From: a virus
Direction: 5' to 3' (one strand)
IMG/VR virus record: IMGVR_UViG_3300023223_000995
Location: 1-22,688 of that record
Length of the DNA stretch: 22,688 bases
The translations under genes were made by a program, and so were the position numbers. Each line of letters begins with the position of its first letter. Within the stretch, counting starts at the first letter, position 1. Positions 7,107 to 15,036 of this stretch are shown here, piece by piece. The notes beneath the pieces were generated by a model. That model searched no databases, was not told the DNA's origin, and was given only the letters and a program-made list of their open reading frames with translations.

Positions 7107-8783
7107 ATGGCTTTTGGATTAACTGACGATGGATTTATAAAAAAGACCTTAACGGATATTCTTGCAAAACTTGATGCCGATGTAAAGGCTGTATTTGGGG
7201 CCGCGAATGTGGAGCCCGATTCTGTATTTGGGCAGATGAATGGAATAATCGCTGAAGTGGTTGGGGATTTATGGGACCTTGCTGAATTGACCTATGCTTC
7301 ACAGTATGCACTCAGCGCAAAGGGTGTTTCAATGGATGCCGTTGCGGAACTTAATAATCTGACCAGGCTTGGTGCAACCGCATCAACAGTAAATGCCATT
7401 CTTGAAGGGGATGATTTAACAACCATTCCCCTGGGTACTCAATTCAGGCAAACCGGTACCGATGAAATATTTGCTTCATCATCTGAAATACAGCTTAATT
7501 TGACCACATTATTGAAGGTGGTAATTTCGGTAAATGATTTCGCCACAACCCCCCACACAATTGACATTGTAGGGGATGGGGAAGCCGTATTTTCAAGTTC
7601 TGTCAGTTCCAGTGCCCTGGATGTCCTGAATGACTTTCAGACCCAAATAAACACTGCTGGTAAGCATAACGCCGTTGTGGATGTTTCAGCTGAAACCCTT
7701 ACCATAACAAATCTTGATTTATCTGATATTACAACTTTCGGTATCATAATTGATGCAACTCTTACAATCGATGAACAGTGGTCCCCTGTTTCACTTGCCG
7801 CTTTAAATACCGGTGCAATCGCCGTTCCTTCTAATTCCATCCAGATAATTGAAACTCCTGTTGTGGGCCTTAATGCTGTTGATAATTTGAGTGTTGGAAC
7901 CCAGGGCCGGGATGTGGAAACTGATGATGATTTCAGGCTTCGAAGAAAACAAAGCATCCGGGTGGTTGGGGCCGCTACAGTTCCCGCAATGGAAGCCAGG
8001 TTGGTTGAAGAAATAGTGGAAATAGTGTCTGCTACCGTAAAAGATAACCGGACTGATTTTACAGATGTTGAAGGCAGGCCCCCACATTCTTTTGAAGCCA
8101 TTATAACTTTTTCCCCTGATACCGCTGCAATCCGTCAAATTATCGCGGATAAGATATTTGAAATTAAGCCTGCAGGGATTCAAACATTCGGCACCATTAC
8201 TGAACAGGTATCAGATTCAACCGGGGATCTTCAAACTATTAATTACTCACAGCCCACAAATAAATTCATTCATATCAATGTTGAAATTACCCTGAATCCA
8301 GAGGAAGTTTTCCCTGTCAATGGCCTGGATGCAATTAAAACTGCTCTGGCTGATTTTGGTAATGATCTTAATGCAGGTGAGGATGCAATTATACAAAGGT
8401 TTTTTAATTCTATTTATTCTGTCTCTGGTGTTGAGAATATTGAACTATTTGAATTTGCAACAACCGTAAATCCTGGTGACACACCAACAGTCTTAGATAC
8501 TTCAACAGTAGATAGTAATCCATCAGCTGGTGAATTCGGTATGTCAGGCGCACAGTTAATAACTAATGGTGTTGTAACTGGAATGGTTGTAAAAAAGACA
8601 GGTGGTGTTCCTGCATCATCAGTAAAACAGGTATTATCTGAAACCAATTTCATATCAAAAGATGATGTATTTTTTATAAGTGATGTTTTACAGTTCGGTG
8701 GATTCGGTGATACAAATATAGGAATTGCTGCTAATGAGATTACTAGGTTTGATGAATTAAGGATTGCTGTGGTGATTGTATGA
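7107..8783 (+). CDS. Baseplate J-like wedge protein with C-terminal extension
   Basis: A 558-residue protein with ribosome site AAGGTA at 7096-7101. The N-terminal helical region ('SVFGQMNGIIAEVVGDLWDL'), the 'LNNLTRLGATASTVNAIL' segment, the 'IPLGTQF' strand, the central 'VDNLSVGTQGRDVETDDDFR' stretch with the conserved 'RLRRKQSI', and the late 'INVEITLNPEE' and 'GVENIELF' strands are all typical of baseplate J (Mu gp47, P2 gpJ, T4 gp6 core). It forms the wedge dimer that opens on contraction. After 'SVSGVENIELF' (about residue 448), where many J proteins end, another 105 residues follow, glycine/serine-rich with a short beta-like domain. Base composition becomes visibly more AT-rich there. 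The extension may dock the adhesin cassette encoded just downstream (inference). Confidence 0.9.
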   Translation: MAFGLTDDGFIKKTLTDILAKLDADVKAVFGAANVEPDSVFGQMNGIIAEVVGDLWDLAELTYASQYALSAKGVSMDAVAELNNLTRLGATASTVNAILEGDDLTTIPLGTQFRQTGTDEIFASSSEIQLNLTTLLKVVISVNDFATTPHTIDIVGDGEAVFSSSVSSSALDVLNDFQTQINTAGKHNAVVDVSAETLTITNLDLSDITTFGIIIDATLTIDEQWSPVSLAALNTGAIAVPSNSIQIIETPVVGLNAVDNLSVGTQGRDVETDDDFRLRRKQSIRVVGAATVPAMEARLVEEIVEIVSATVKDNRTDFTDVEGRPPHSFEAIITFSPDTAAIRQIIADKIFEIKPAGIQTFGTITEQVSDSTGDLQTINYSQPTNKFIHINVEITLNPEEVFPVNGLDAIKTALADFGNDLNAGEDAIIQRFFNSIYSVSGVENIELFEFATTVNPGDTPTVLDTSTVDSNPSAGEFGMSGAQLITNGVVTGMVVKKTGGVPASSVKQVLSETNFISKDDVFFISDVLQFGGFGDTNIGIAANEITRFDELRIAVVIV

Positions 8784-9088
8784 CACACAGAGAGAAGATA
8801 AAATATTACAGTAGAAAGCCTGTCGGTATAGCAAGCATTATTAGTTTACTGGGTGCTAGTGGTTTTGGTGGATATAAGGCTGCAAGGAATTTTGTTGTAG
8901 AACCTGTAGTAAACAAAGTGAATGATGTTATTGTAAATATGAAGGCTGGTGCAGTTAGAGAAAATATTATTATTGAACAGAATGACAGATTAATTGCGTA
9001 TGAAGAATTAAAACTAAAGTTAAATTTTAGACCAGATGATATTAAAGCTGCTAAAAATGAAATGATAGCAGATGAATTTTGGGACTAA
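8780..9088 (+). CDS. Small protein with weak hydrophobic helix, unknown function
   Basis: A 102-residue protein starting in the ATGA of the J gene. A basic start (THREKIKYYSRKP) precedes a glycine/alanine/isoleucine-rich stretch (about residues 16-40) that could be a membrane or amphipathic helix; the rest is charged and helical and ends DEFWD. Codon use is markedly A/T-rich compared with the J gene body. I do not recognise a family. It opens the putative adhesin cassette; a membrane role or a virion linker are both possible. Confidence 0.55.
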   Translation: MTHREKIKYYSRKPVGIASIISLLGASGFGGYKAARNFVVEPVVNKVNDVIVNMKAGAVRENIIIEQNDRLIAYEELKLKLNFRPDDIKAAKNEMIADEFWD

Positions 9089-9109
9089 TAATTATAGGAG
9101 TAATTAAAT

Positions 9110-9637
9110 ATGAGTTTACCACTTGGTAATAATCTTAATTTTCCAATATTTCCATTTCTTGCTGATCAAATGGATACCCCAAATACTGCTGATTGGGCAG
9201 TAAATGCTTTTGCATTATTAGATCCTGATTCAAATAATGATGGATTTAAGGTCAGGCTTTTTGATGATACATTAGAGGAAGGTATTGGTTTAGAATTAGA
9301 TACTCCGTTAAATGCTACTAATATTATTTTTGAATTTAAATCCAGAGCTGAAACCGGAGCAGCTTCTAATCTTGGTGTTAGACCAAAACTATATGCCAGA
9401 GAGGCTCCCAACAATTTAATTGTTGAATCATGGGATGCTGGCACATTACTTGATGCTCTTACTATGGGAACATCAAATGAATTTTTACAATATGATATAC
9501 AAACTATTACACTTGCATCATTAAATCTTGTAGCTGGTAGAAAAGCTCAATTTGAAATTACAAGACTTCCATCAGATGGGAGTGATACTCTTGTAGGTGA
9601 TTGGGCATTGTCAGTCGTAAAGGTGAGTTTTACATGA
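9110..9637 (+). CDS. Probable virion decoration or tail appendage protein, beta-rich, unknown family
   Basis: A 175-residue protein, ATG at 9110 with a TAGGAG ribosome site just upstream. The sequence is regular, acidic and beta-rich: 'DSNNDGFKVRLFDDTLEEGI', 'TNIIFEFKSRAETG', 'KLYAREAPN', 'QTITLASLNLVAGRKAQFEI', ending 'GDWALSVVKVSFT'. This has the look of a jelly-roll or beta-sandwich subunit, like accessory virion proteins encoded next to fibre genes in many phages. There is no clear catalytic motif. The stop overlaps the next start (ATGA at 9634), so the two are probably made together and may form one structure. Confidence 0.6.
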   Translation: MSLPLGNNLNFPIFPFLADQMDTPNTADWAVNAFALLDPDSNNDGFKVRLFDDTLEEGIGLELDTPLNATNIIFEFKSRAETGAASNLGVRPKLYAREAPNNLIVESWDAGTLLDALTMGTSNEFLQYDIQTITLASLNLVAGRKAQFEITRLPSDGSDTLVGDWALSVVKVSFT

Positions 9638-10302
9638 TTGAATTTGCAACTGGTAGTAGTGAATTTATTCGCAGTACAGCTGGGTTAGTCCCTGCTACTA
9701 CTGGATCATTAACATTCTGGATGTTTATAAATTCCATGGGTAGTAATGCAGATATATTTTCATCTGACACCACAGGTCATAGAGTAAGGCTTTTAAGTGA
9801 TGGAACATTACAATCAAGAATGTTAAGAAGATTCAATGATACCGCTGATTCAGTTACCCTGTTGAGTGCTGGTGTTAGATATCACATTGGTCTAACATGG
9901 GAAAACGGTGTGCCTTCTGCCGGAAATACTAGAAATAATATTTATATTGACGGTGTAATTGATCTTGCTAATGATGATGGTAATGATGATCTACCAAGTA
10001 CAAATCCGCTTACATTAGCATCACACACTGATGGCGGTTCTAATTTTGATGGGCTTCTGGAGGATATCAGATATTATAACAGAATTCTTACTCCAGGGGA
10101 ATTTTCTACAATTCACACAGCTAGTGCCATTGATAATATCATAAACGGCCTTGAGCATAGATTTATTATGAATGAAGGGCCATCTGGGACTGTTGTAGGT
10201 GCTTCAGCTGTGAAAGATTATGCGGGGAATCTTGTAATGACTACAGTAAATGGTACCCCCACTTTTGAAGGGACTCAATTAAAATTAAGGAGACACATCT
10301 AA
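9634..10302 (+). CDS. LamG-like (concanavalin A-like) lectin-fold protein, putative adhesin
   Basis: A 222-residue protein. The right start is ATG at 9634, in the ATGA overlap and with AGGTGAG six bases upstream; a TTG at 9601 in frame is inside the previous gene. The order of strands is typical of LamG/laminin-G-3 jelly rolls: 'GSLTFWMFINSMG', 'RVRLLSDGTLQSRM', 'GVRYHIGLTWENG', 'NNIYIDGVIDL', and 'FDGLLEDIRYYNRILTPGEF', the last being the signature end of the domain (about residues 20-165). A second part (about 166-222) may be a small tail domain. Such folds in tail proteins bind cell-surface glycans (family knowledge). The location between baseplate genes supports a receptor-binding role. 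Confidence 0.8.
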   Translation: MIEFATGSSEFIRSTAGLVPATTGSLTFWMFINSMGSNADIFSSDTTGHRVRLLSDGTLQSRMLRRFNDTADSVTLLSAGVRYHIGLTWENGVPSAGNTRNNIYIDGVIDLANDDGNDDLPSTNPLTLASHTDGGSNFDGLLEDIRYYNRILTPGEFSTIHTASAIDNIINGLEHRFIMNEGPSGTVVGASAVKDYAGNLVMTTVNGTPTFEGTQLKLRRHI

Positions 10303-10869
10303 ATGAGTAATGTAATTATTTTCGATCCAGATGATTCTAATGTTCCAGGGCGTGTTACATATTATTTATTAAGTGTTCATACCCCTAGTTATATCGATAA
10401 TTCAAATGCACTTATAAATCCAGATGTATCATCACTATCATTAGTACCACAAAAACACTGGAAAGAAAGCTCGGGTTCTGTTGTAGAGATGTCACAGGCT
10501 GAAAAAGATGCTATTGATATTCCTGATTTGGATACTCAAAAACAAACAAAATATAATGCTATTGATCAAAAGACTGGTGTCTTAATCAGTGGTGGTTTTG
10601 AATATGATTCAATAACTTTTTCAGCATCATTGAACGCTCAGACAAATTGGAGTGCAATAAAAAATAATGAATCTGAATTTACATTTCCCTTGGAGATATC
10701 AACGAAATTGAATTATAAATACAGTTTAGCCCAAGCTGATGTTTCTGATTTTTGGATAGCGGGGAAAGATTTTATAAAAGAGCATTTAGATTCAGGTCGG
10801 GGCTTAAAAGTAAGTGTCAATGATGCAACTACACAAACTGAATTGGATGCAGTTGTAGATGAACGATAA
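10303..10869 (+). CDS. DUF4376-like tail protein
   Basis: A 188-residue protein starting immediately after the stop of the LamG gene. The first 70 residues form a compact beta-rich part ('VIIFDPDDSNVPGRVTYYLL'). The second half ('KQTKYNAIDQKTGVLISGGF', 'YDSITFSASLNAQTNWSAIK', 'ISTKLNYKYSLAQADVSDFW') fits the DUF4376 pattern that often ends tail fibre or fibre-assembly proteins. It may be a fibre chaperone or a small fibre subunit for the neighbours. The family call is moderate; the function is inferred by context. Confidence 0.55.
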   Translation: MSNVIIFDPDDSNVPGRVTYYLLSVHTPSYIDNSNALINPDVSSLSLVPQKHWKESSGSVVEMSQAEKDAIDIPDLDTQKQTKYNAIDQKTGVLISGGFEYDSITFSASLNAQTNWSAIKNNESEFTFPLEISTKLNYKYSLAQADVSDFWIAGKDFIKEHLDSGRGLKVSVNDATTQTELDAVVDER

Positions 10870-10892
10870 TCTTTATATAAGGAAGAAATAAA

Positions 10893-12413
10893 ATGGAATC
10901 AGGTATAATAAGACGCGGCGCAGATTTAATACTTTGGGCAACTCTTCAAAATAAAATAACTGGGATAGGCGTTCCAAGTGGTGGCGGACTTGTTGTAACA
11001 GGTTCAATTGAAAGGGATGATGATATGTTTTGGGATTCTACATCCACCCCTTCACCGGCATTTGATCTTGGAGCAGAACCGGCACTTGATGCATTGGCAC
11101 ATGACAATAATGGGTTATGGTTTTTTGTATTAGTTGGAGGTGCCGAAACTAGTGAGCGTGATTATAGATTACATATTGTTGTAACCGGTAATCCGGCTGT
11201 AAATACTAATGCAACTTTTGGTAGTACTATCAATGCAATTCCAAATGGAACATCCTATGAAGGTGGAAAAATCTGGATTGATACGGTTAACGGAAACGCT
11301 GGTACTTCACCTTTTATAAATGGCATGGTTGGGAATCCTGTAAATAATATTTCAGATGCCTTTGATCTAGCTGCTGATCCAAGTGTAAATCTAGATAAAT
11401 TTAATGTTGGGCCTGGTTCATCAATTATATTATTGGAAAATTCAGATGGCAAAATATTTGTTGGTGAAAATTGGACTCTTGATTTGGGTGGGGAGTCTAT
11501 TGTCGGTATTAGCGTAAATGGTGCATTCGTGTCTGGTATTGCAGCTGGTGTTGGAGCGCGTCAGAATTTCGATAACTGTTCGATGCTAGCAACCACACAT
11601 ATTAAAGGAACCCATATTGCAAAAGGTTCGATGATCGTAGGTAAACAAACAGTGGGCGAAGCTGGTACATATAATGTAATCGATTGCCATTCTGGTATGG
11701 AAGCGTCAGGGCCAGGATGGGATTATGGAGTGGGCTTAGGGGATACTGAAGTTAACTTTCATAATTATAATGGTCGTATCGAAGTTGAAAATATGAATGA
11801 AACTGGTTCAGATATAATGCACCTTCAAGGTCGGGGGGAATTAATTATCAATGTGAATTCTGTTGGGGGCATAATAGATTACTCCGGTAATTTTAGACTA
11901 ACTGACAATGCAAGTGAGGCAGTGGCATTAAATGAGCTTGCAAATATTAGTTCATTACAAGGTGATGATTATGGCGCACTAACTTATGACAGGACAGCAC
12001 ATTCAAACCAGGCAATTGTTGATAAAGTTGAGACCAATGCAACTGGTATTGCATTAGTTCTTTCAACAGGTGGTCCCGGACCTTGGACATCTGATGCTGC
12101 TTTAGAAGTAACATTAAAAGATAATGCTGCTAATAGAATAGTTCTTGATAAGATATGGGATGCATTGAGAGCAAATCATGTTGTCAATGCATCATTCGGG
12201 GAATTTGTTCTTTCAAATGTAATCAGGTGGGATGGTTCAGCAACAATTGATGGAAAGAGTTTAAAATTATGGGCTGAAATAATGCTGGCATATACAACTG
12301 GCAGATTCAGGACTAATAAACCTAATCCCGGTGATATAGAATTCTATAAACAGAATAGTACAGCAGTACTTTTTACATTGCATATTGTTGCAGGTCAAAG
12401 GACAAGGAATTAA
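10893..12413 (+). CDS. Tail fibre / distal tail protein with beta-helix body
   Basis: A 506-residue protein with ribosome site AAGGAAG before ATG 10893. The N-terminal third ('MESGIIRRGADLILWATLQN', 'FDLGAEPALDALAH') is like the beta-sandwich that attaches such fibres to the baseplate. From about residue 128 comes 'GGKIWIDTVNGNAGTSPFIN' followed by 'GNPVNNISDAFDLA', a phrase recurrent in phage appendage proteins that begins a right-handed beta-helix; this then continues with short turns ('ENWTLDLGGESIVGISVNGA', 'FDNCSMLATTHIKGTHIAKG', 'GELIINVNSVGGIIDYSGNF'). The end ('LDKIWDALRANHV', 'ASFGEFV') resembles the 'VWDEPLSNH' helix seen at the end of related tail fibres. It is a probable receptor-binding protein; the host receptor is unknown. 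Confidence 0.72.
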   Translation: MESGIIRRGADLILWATLQNKITGIGVPSGGGLVVTGSIERDDDMFWDSTSTPSPAFDLGAEPALDALAHDNNGLWFFVLVGGAETSERDYRLHIVVTGNPAVNTNATFGSTINAIPNGTSYEGGKIWIDTVNGNAGTSPFINGMVGNPVNNISDAFDLAADPSVNLDKFNVGPGSSIILLENSDGKIFVGENWTLDLGGESIVGISVNGAFVSGIAAGVGARQNFDNCSMLATTHIKGTHIAKGSMIVGKQTVGEAGTYNVIDCHSGMEASGPGWDYGVGLGDTEVNFHNYNGRIEVENMNETGSDIMHLQGRGELIINVNSVGGIIDYSGNFRLTDNASEAVALNELANISSLQGDDYGALTYDRTAHSNQAIVDKVETNATGIALVLSTGGPGPWTSDAALEVTLKDNAANRIVLDKIWDALRANHVVNASFGEFVLSNVIRWDGSATIDGKSLKLWAEIMLAYTTGRFRTNKPNPGDIEFYKQNSTAVLFTLHIVAGQRTRN

Positions 12414-13307
12414 ATGGCAACAGTCCCCGTATTTTTATCCAAATGGAACTCTGGTAACAATCCAGCTGGAATAACTATTGATAGTAATGGAGATGTGTAT
12501 GTTATAGACGGCACTTTAAATGTAGTAAACAAATATGACTCTTTAGGTGTTTTTATACTTTCGTTTGGGAGTGGTACGCTAAGCAATTCCAGGGCAATAA
12601 CACACGACGGCTCTGATAATATTTATGTAACTAGTAGAATTGCAACTGGTCTGGTTTTTAAATTTGATTCTGTAGGGAATTTATTAACAAGTTGGGTTGT
12701 ACCAGATTTCGCCACCCCTAATGGAATTACATGGTCACCTTTTAATAATTTCATCTATGTAATACGCACAAATAACGGTTTCGGGAGAATATTTGTATAT
12801 GACTTGATAGGTAACCCCCAATTTGATTGGGGAGATAACGGAACTAATATATTCACGGGGAGCACATTTGATGTATTGGCCGATTCACAAGGGTTCATAT
12901 TTGCTACAGAGGCCGGAGAGAACATACATAAATTTAATCCTGTGGGTGGGCTGCCTATAGCGACCATAAATATCGGTGGTAACGCAAGAGGGTTAGCACT
13001 TGGTCAAAATGATGATATTTATGTTTGCCAATCTAGTGACGATAAAGTTATACAATATGATAATGATTTAAACTTTATATTAGAGTGGGGTAGTCTTGGC
13101 ACCAGTGACGGAGAATTTGATGCTACAAATTACATAGATAGAAATCTAATAACCGGTGACATTTATGTAGATGATGTATTTACTACCAGAGTGCAAAGGT
13201 TTGGTCAACCAATAACACCTATAGGCCCAACCGATCCACCAATACCCGACGGCTTTATTGAAACCATCACAACAAGTGGTCAAACAGATGGTGAAATATT
13301 ACTATGA
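12414..13307 (+). CDS. NHL-repeat six-bladed beta-propeller tail protein
   Basis: A 297-residue protein beginning at the base after the fibre stop. Six repeats of the NHL type are visible, each with a G/A-I-T/A-x-D-x-x-[GD]-x-[IV]-Y-V strand pair: about residues 16-50 (AGITIDSNGDVYVID), 59-95 (AITHDGSDNIYV), 102-140 (GITWSPFNNFIYVI), 146-182 (DVLADSQGFIFAT), 190-226 (GLALGQNDDIYVC) and 235-265 (RNLITGDIYVDD). NHL propellers bind proteins, RNA or glycans, and some are enzymes; no catalytic residues are evident here. A proline-rich linker (PIGPTDPPIPDGF) and a short tail follow. Its 3' end overlaps the next baseplate gene by ATGA, so it is expressed with the baseplate. There is no signal peptide, which fits a virion protein rather than a secreted one. 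Confidence 0.82.
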   Translation: MATVPVFLSKWNSGNNPAGITIDSNGDVYVIDGTLNVVNKYDSLGVFILSFGSGTLSNSRAITHDGSDNIYVTSRIATGLVFKFDSVGNLLTSWVVPDFATPNGITWSPFNNFIYVIRTNNGFGRIFVYDLIGNPQFDWGDNGTNIFTGSTFDVLADSQGFIFATEAGENIHKFNPVGGLPIATINIGGNARGLALGQNDDIYVCQSSDDKVIQYDNDLNFILEWGSLGTSDGEFDATNYIDRNLITGDIYVDDVFTTRVQRFGQPITPIGPTDPPIPDGFIETITTSGQTDGEILL

Positions 13308-13957
13308 GTTTTGATGAATCCCTACTTGGCACCTTTGGGTGGGCTAAATTTCCGGTTCAGGCATCTGGATTAATTTTAGATTATTGTGAACGCGCAAAGT
13401 CAAGACTGATAGAACAGTTTGAAACCAAACCAAACATCGGAAACTATCTCTGTGCATTGATTGAATCCCTTCAGGAGCTTGAATTTGTATTCGGGGATTT
13501 ATTAACACTGAGAACATTGGATGAATCAACAGGGGTGCAGCTGGATGGCCTGGGTGATATTGTCGGCATCGAAAGACAGGGCCTGGGTGATGATGGTTAC
13601 AGGACAATAATAAGATTTCAAATCGGAATTAACTTTTCAAACGGTGAGCCCGAAACATTAATTGCTCTGACACAATTTATAACAGAGGGAACATTCGTAA
13701 AATATACAGAAGCGTTTCCTGCGAGGGTTTCATTACTTACTGATGGCATTGCAATTAATCAAGCTACCGTTCCAATTATTGAGGAATCTGCACCAGCTGG
13801 TGTAAAGATTGAATTAACATCGACTATGGGATCACTTATTCCTTTTGCATTTGCACCGGACCCTGGTGATGTTGACCCCATACCACAAGGATTTTCAGAA
13901 CCAAACTTTGCACCTGATGCAGGGCTTGGTGGTGAATTCGCTGAAAAATTTAGTTAA
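13304..13957 (+). CDS. DUF2612 baseplate protein (gp48/gpI-like)
   Basis: A 217-residue protein starting in the ATGA overlap. The core fits DUF2612, the Mu gp48/P2 gpI-like wedge protein: 'IEQFETKPNIGNYLCALIES', 'ELEFVFGDLLTLRTLDESTG', 'GVQLDGLGDIVGIERQGLGD', 'DDGYRTIIRFQIGINFSNGE'. In this group the protein caps J and connects to the fibres. The C-terminal 40 residues are a proline/glycine/phenylalanine-rich tail ('PDPGDVDPIPQGFSEPNF'), possibly a contact for fibre subunits. In most phages of this kind the gene lies directly after J; here six genes intervene. Codon use returns to the style of the early tail genes. Confidence 0.85.
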   Translation: MSFDESLLGTFGWAKFPVQASGLILDYCERAKSRLIEQFETKPNIGNYLCALIESLQELEFVFGDLLTLRTLDESTGVQLDGLGDIVGIERQGLGDDGYRTIIRFQIGINFSNGEPETLIALTQFITEGTFVKYTEAFPARVSLLTDGIAINQATVPIIEESAPAGVKIELTSTMGSLIPFAFAPDPGDVDPIPQGFSEPNFAPDAGLGGEFAEKFS

Positions 13958-13971
13958 GGAGAATATTTAAA

Positions 13972-14928
13972 ATGGCAACCGAACCTGTAAAATTACCAGA
14001 ATGGGCATCAGCAAATCCTACTGATGGTGTGAGTGGACAAGCTGCAATCATAGAACCATCAGAAGCAAAAAAAGATTCTGGATTTTTAAGATTAGAAAGA
14101 TCACCCAGGCAAGATCATAACTGGTTGTTCAACTTAATATTTCAATGGTTTGAATGGTTAAAGCAGCAAGAAAATTTAAACACGCCACATCGTACCGGAG
14201 ATGGAAGTGACCATTCTGATGTTGCGTTAAACACTACCCATAGTGGAAGTGATGGTTCAGACCATTCTGATGTCGGCTTAAACACAACACATCGGGGAGT
14301 AGTATCAGGGAACCCGCATAATGTCGGCGCAACTGAAATATCAGATTTCGATTCTGAAGTTGATAGTAATGCCAGCGTTACAGCAAATACTAATCATAGA
14401 AATGATGATGGAAGTGACCATGCAGACGTTGCAACAAACACATCCCATTCTGGTGGGGATGGATCAGACCATGCTGATGTTGCTGCAAATACTTCTGCCG
14501 CTGCGTTAAACACCACCCATAGAACGAGTGACGGAAAAAACCATAGTGATGTTGTATTAAATAACACTCATCGAGGATTAACAACAGGAAACCCGCATAA
14601 TGTTGTAGCAGCTGACCTCACACTACCTGTTACCTTGGTAACTCAATTGACAGGGCAATCATTTTTATGGCCATCAAATATAGATGATAATTCATCTGTG
14701 TATTCATCTGATCTTGCTGTGGCTGCGGCTAAAGTTGGTGACATAGTGTTAGTAACACCTACAGATAGAGTTGTAGCGACTGATCAAACAAATCGTATTA
14801 GTTTTGAAGGGATCGTTGCCTCTGCAGGCAACATTAAAGTAAATGCCGTAAACCATCATAGTACATCTGTCAGTGATAACAGTATCGAGGCCCTTTCTTT
14901 CAATGTTACCATAATCAGCTTCACATAA
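13972..14928 (+). CDS. Tail fibre with histidine-rich tandem repeats
   Basis: A 318-residue protein with AAGGAG at 13956-13961. The N-terminal 70 residues ('LPEWASANPTDGV', 'DSGFLRLERSPRQDHNWLFN', 'FQWFEWLKQQENLN') form the usual attachment domain of phage fibres of this kind. Residues about 77-215 contain five DG[SK][DN]H[SA]DV units (near residues 77, 94, 146, 163, 187), most followed by N-T-[TS]-H, and two 'GNPHNV' motifs (113-118 and 206-211). The final 100 residues form a globular beta domain ('VAAAKVGDIVLVTPTDRVVA', 'RISFEGIVASAGNIKVNAVN') that would be the tip. Regular histidines in trimeric fibres can coordinate metal, as in T4 gp37 (established there, inferred here). It ends the late tail operon; a terminator follows. 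Confidence 0.8.
   Translation: MATEPVKLPEWASANPTDGVSGQAAIIEPSEAKKDSGFLRLERSPRQDHNWLFNLIFQWFEWLKQQENLNTPHRTGDGSDHSDVALNTTHSGSDGSDHSDVGLNTTHRGVVSGNPHNVGATEISDFDSEVDSNASVTANTNHRNDDGSDHADVATNTSHSGGDGSDHADVAANTSAAALNTTHRTSDGKNHSDVVLNNTHRGLTTGNPHNVVAADLTLPVTLVTQLTGQSFLWPSNIDDNSSVYSSDLAVAAAKVGDIVLVTPTDRVVATDQTNRISFEGIVASAGNIKVNAVNHHSTSVSDNSIEALSFNVTIISFT
14200..14616 (+). repeat. Tandem histidine-repeat region inside the fibre gene
   Basis: Five copies of a unit encoding DG[SK][DN]H[SA]DV occur, with 17-residue spacing inside two pairs (77/94 and 146/163) and 24 residues to the last. The whole block appears duplicated once, since both halves end in THRG-x5-GNPHNV (first end near residue 118, second near 211). 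At DNA level the copies are similar but not identical, so the duplication is not recent. Confidence 0.8.
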
Positions 14929-14934
14929 TTTAAA

Positions 14935-14998
14935 GCTCTGGATTTGCTGTCAGAGCCTCCTCAATGGGCATCCTGGAAACAGGGTGCCCTTTCCCTTT
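14935..14998 (+). terminator. Rho-independent terminator of the late tail operon (double hairpin)
   Basis: GGGCATCCTG (14966-14975) pairs with CAGGGTGCCC (14980-14989) over ten pairs with one G-U, closed by a GAAA tetraloop and followed by TTTCCCTTT. A smaller hairpin precedes it, GCTCTG (14935-14940) with CAGAGC (14951-14956). It begins 7 bases after the fibre stop codon. The T tract is interrupted, but the stem and GNRA loop are strong. Confidence 0.85.
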
Positions 14999-15036
14999 CA
15001 AAAGTTTATATTAAAGCCAGGTAATCAAGAATTACT

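Noticed and set aside
8780-13307. Diversity-generating retroelement in the adhesin cassette
   Set aside because: No reverse transcriptase gene and no adenine-rich template/variable repeat pair is visible in the window.
14200-14616. CRISPR-like array
   Set aside because: The repeats are in frame, encode a histidine-rich fibre repeat, differ in sequence and have no uniform spacers.
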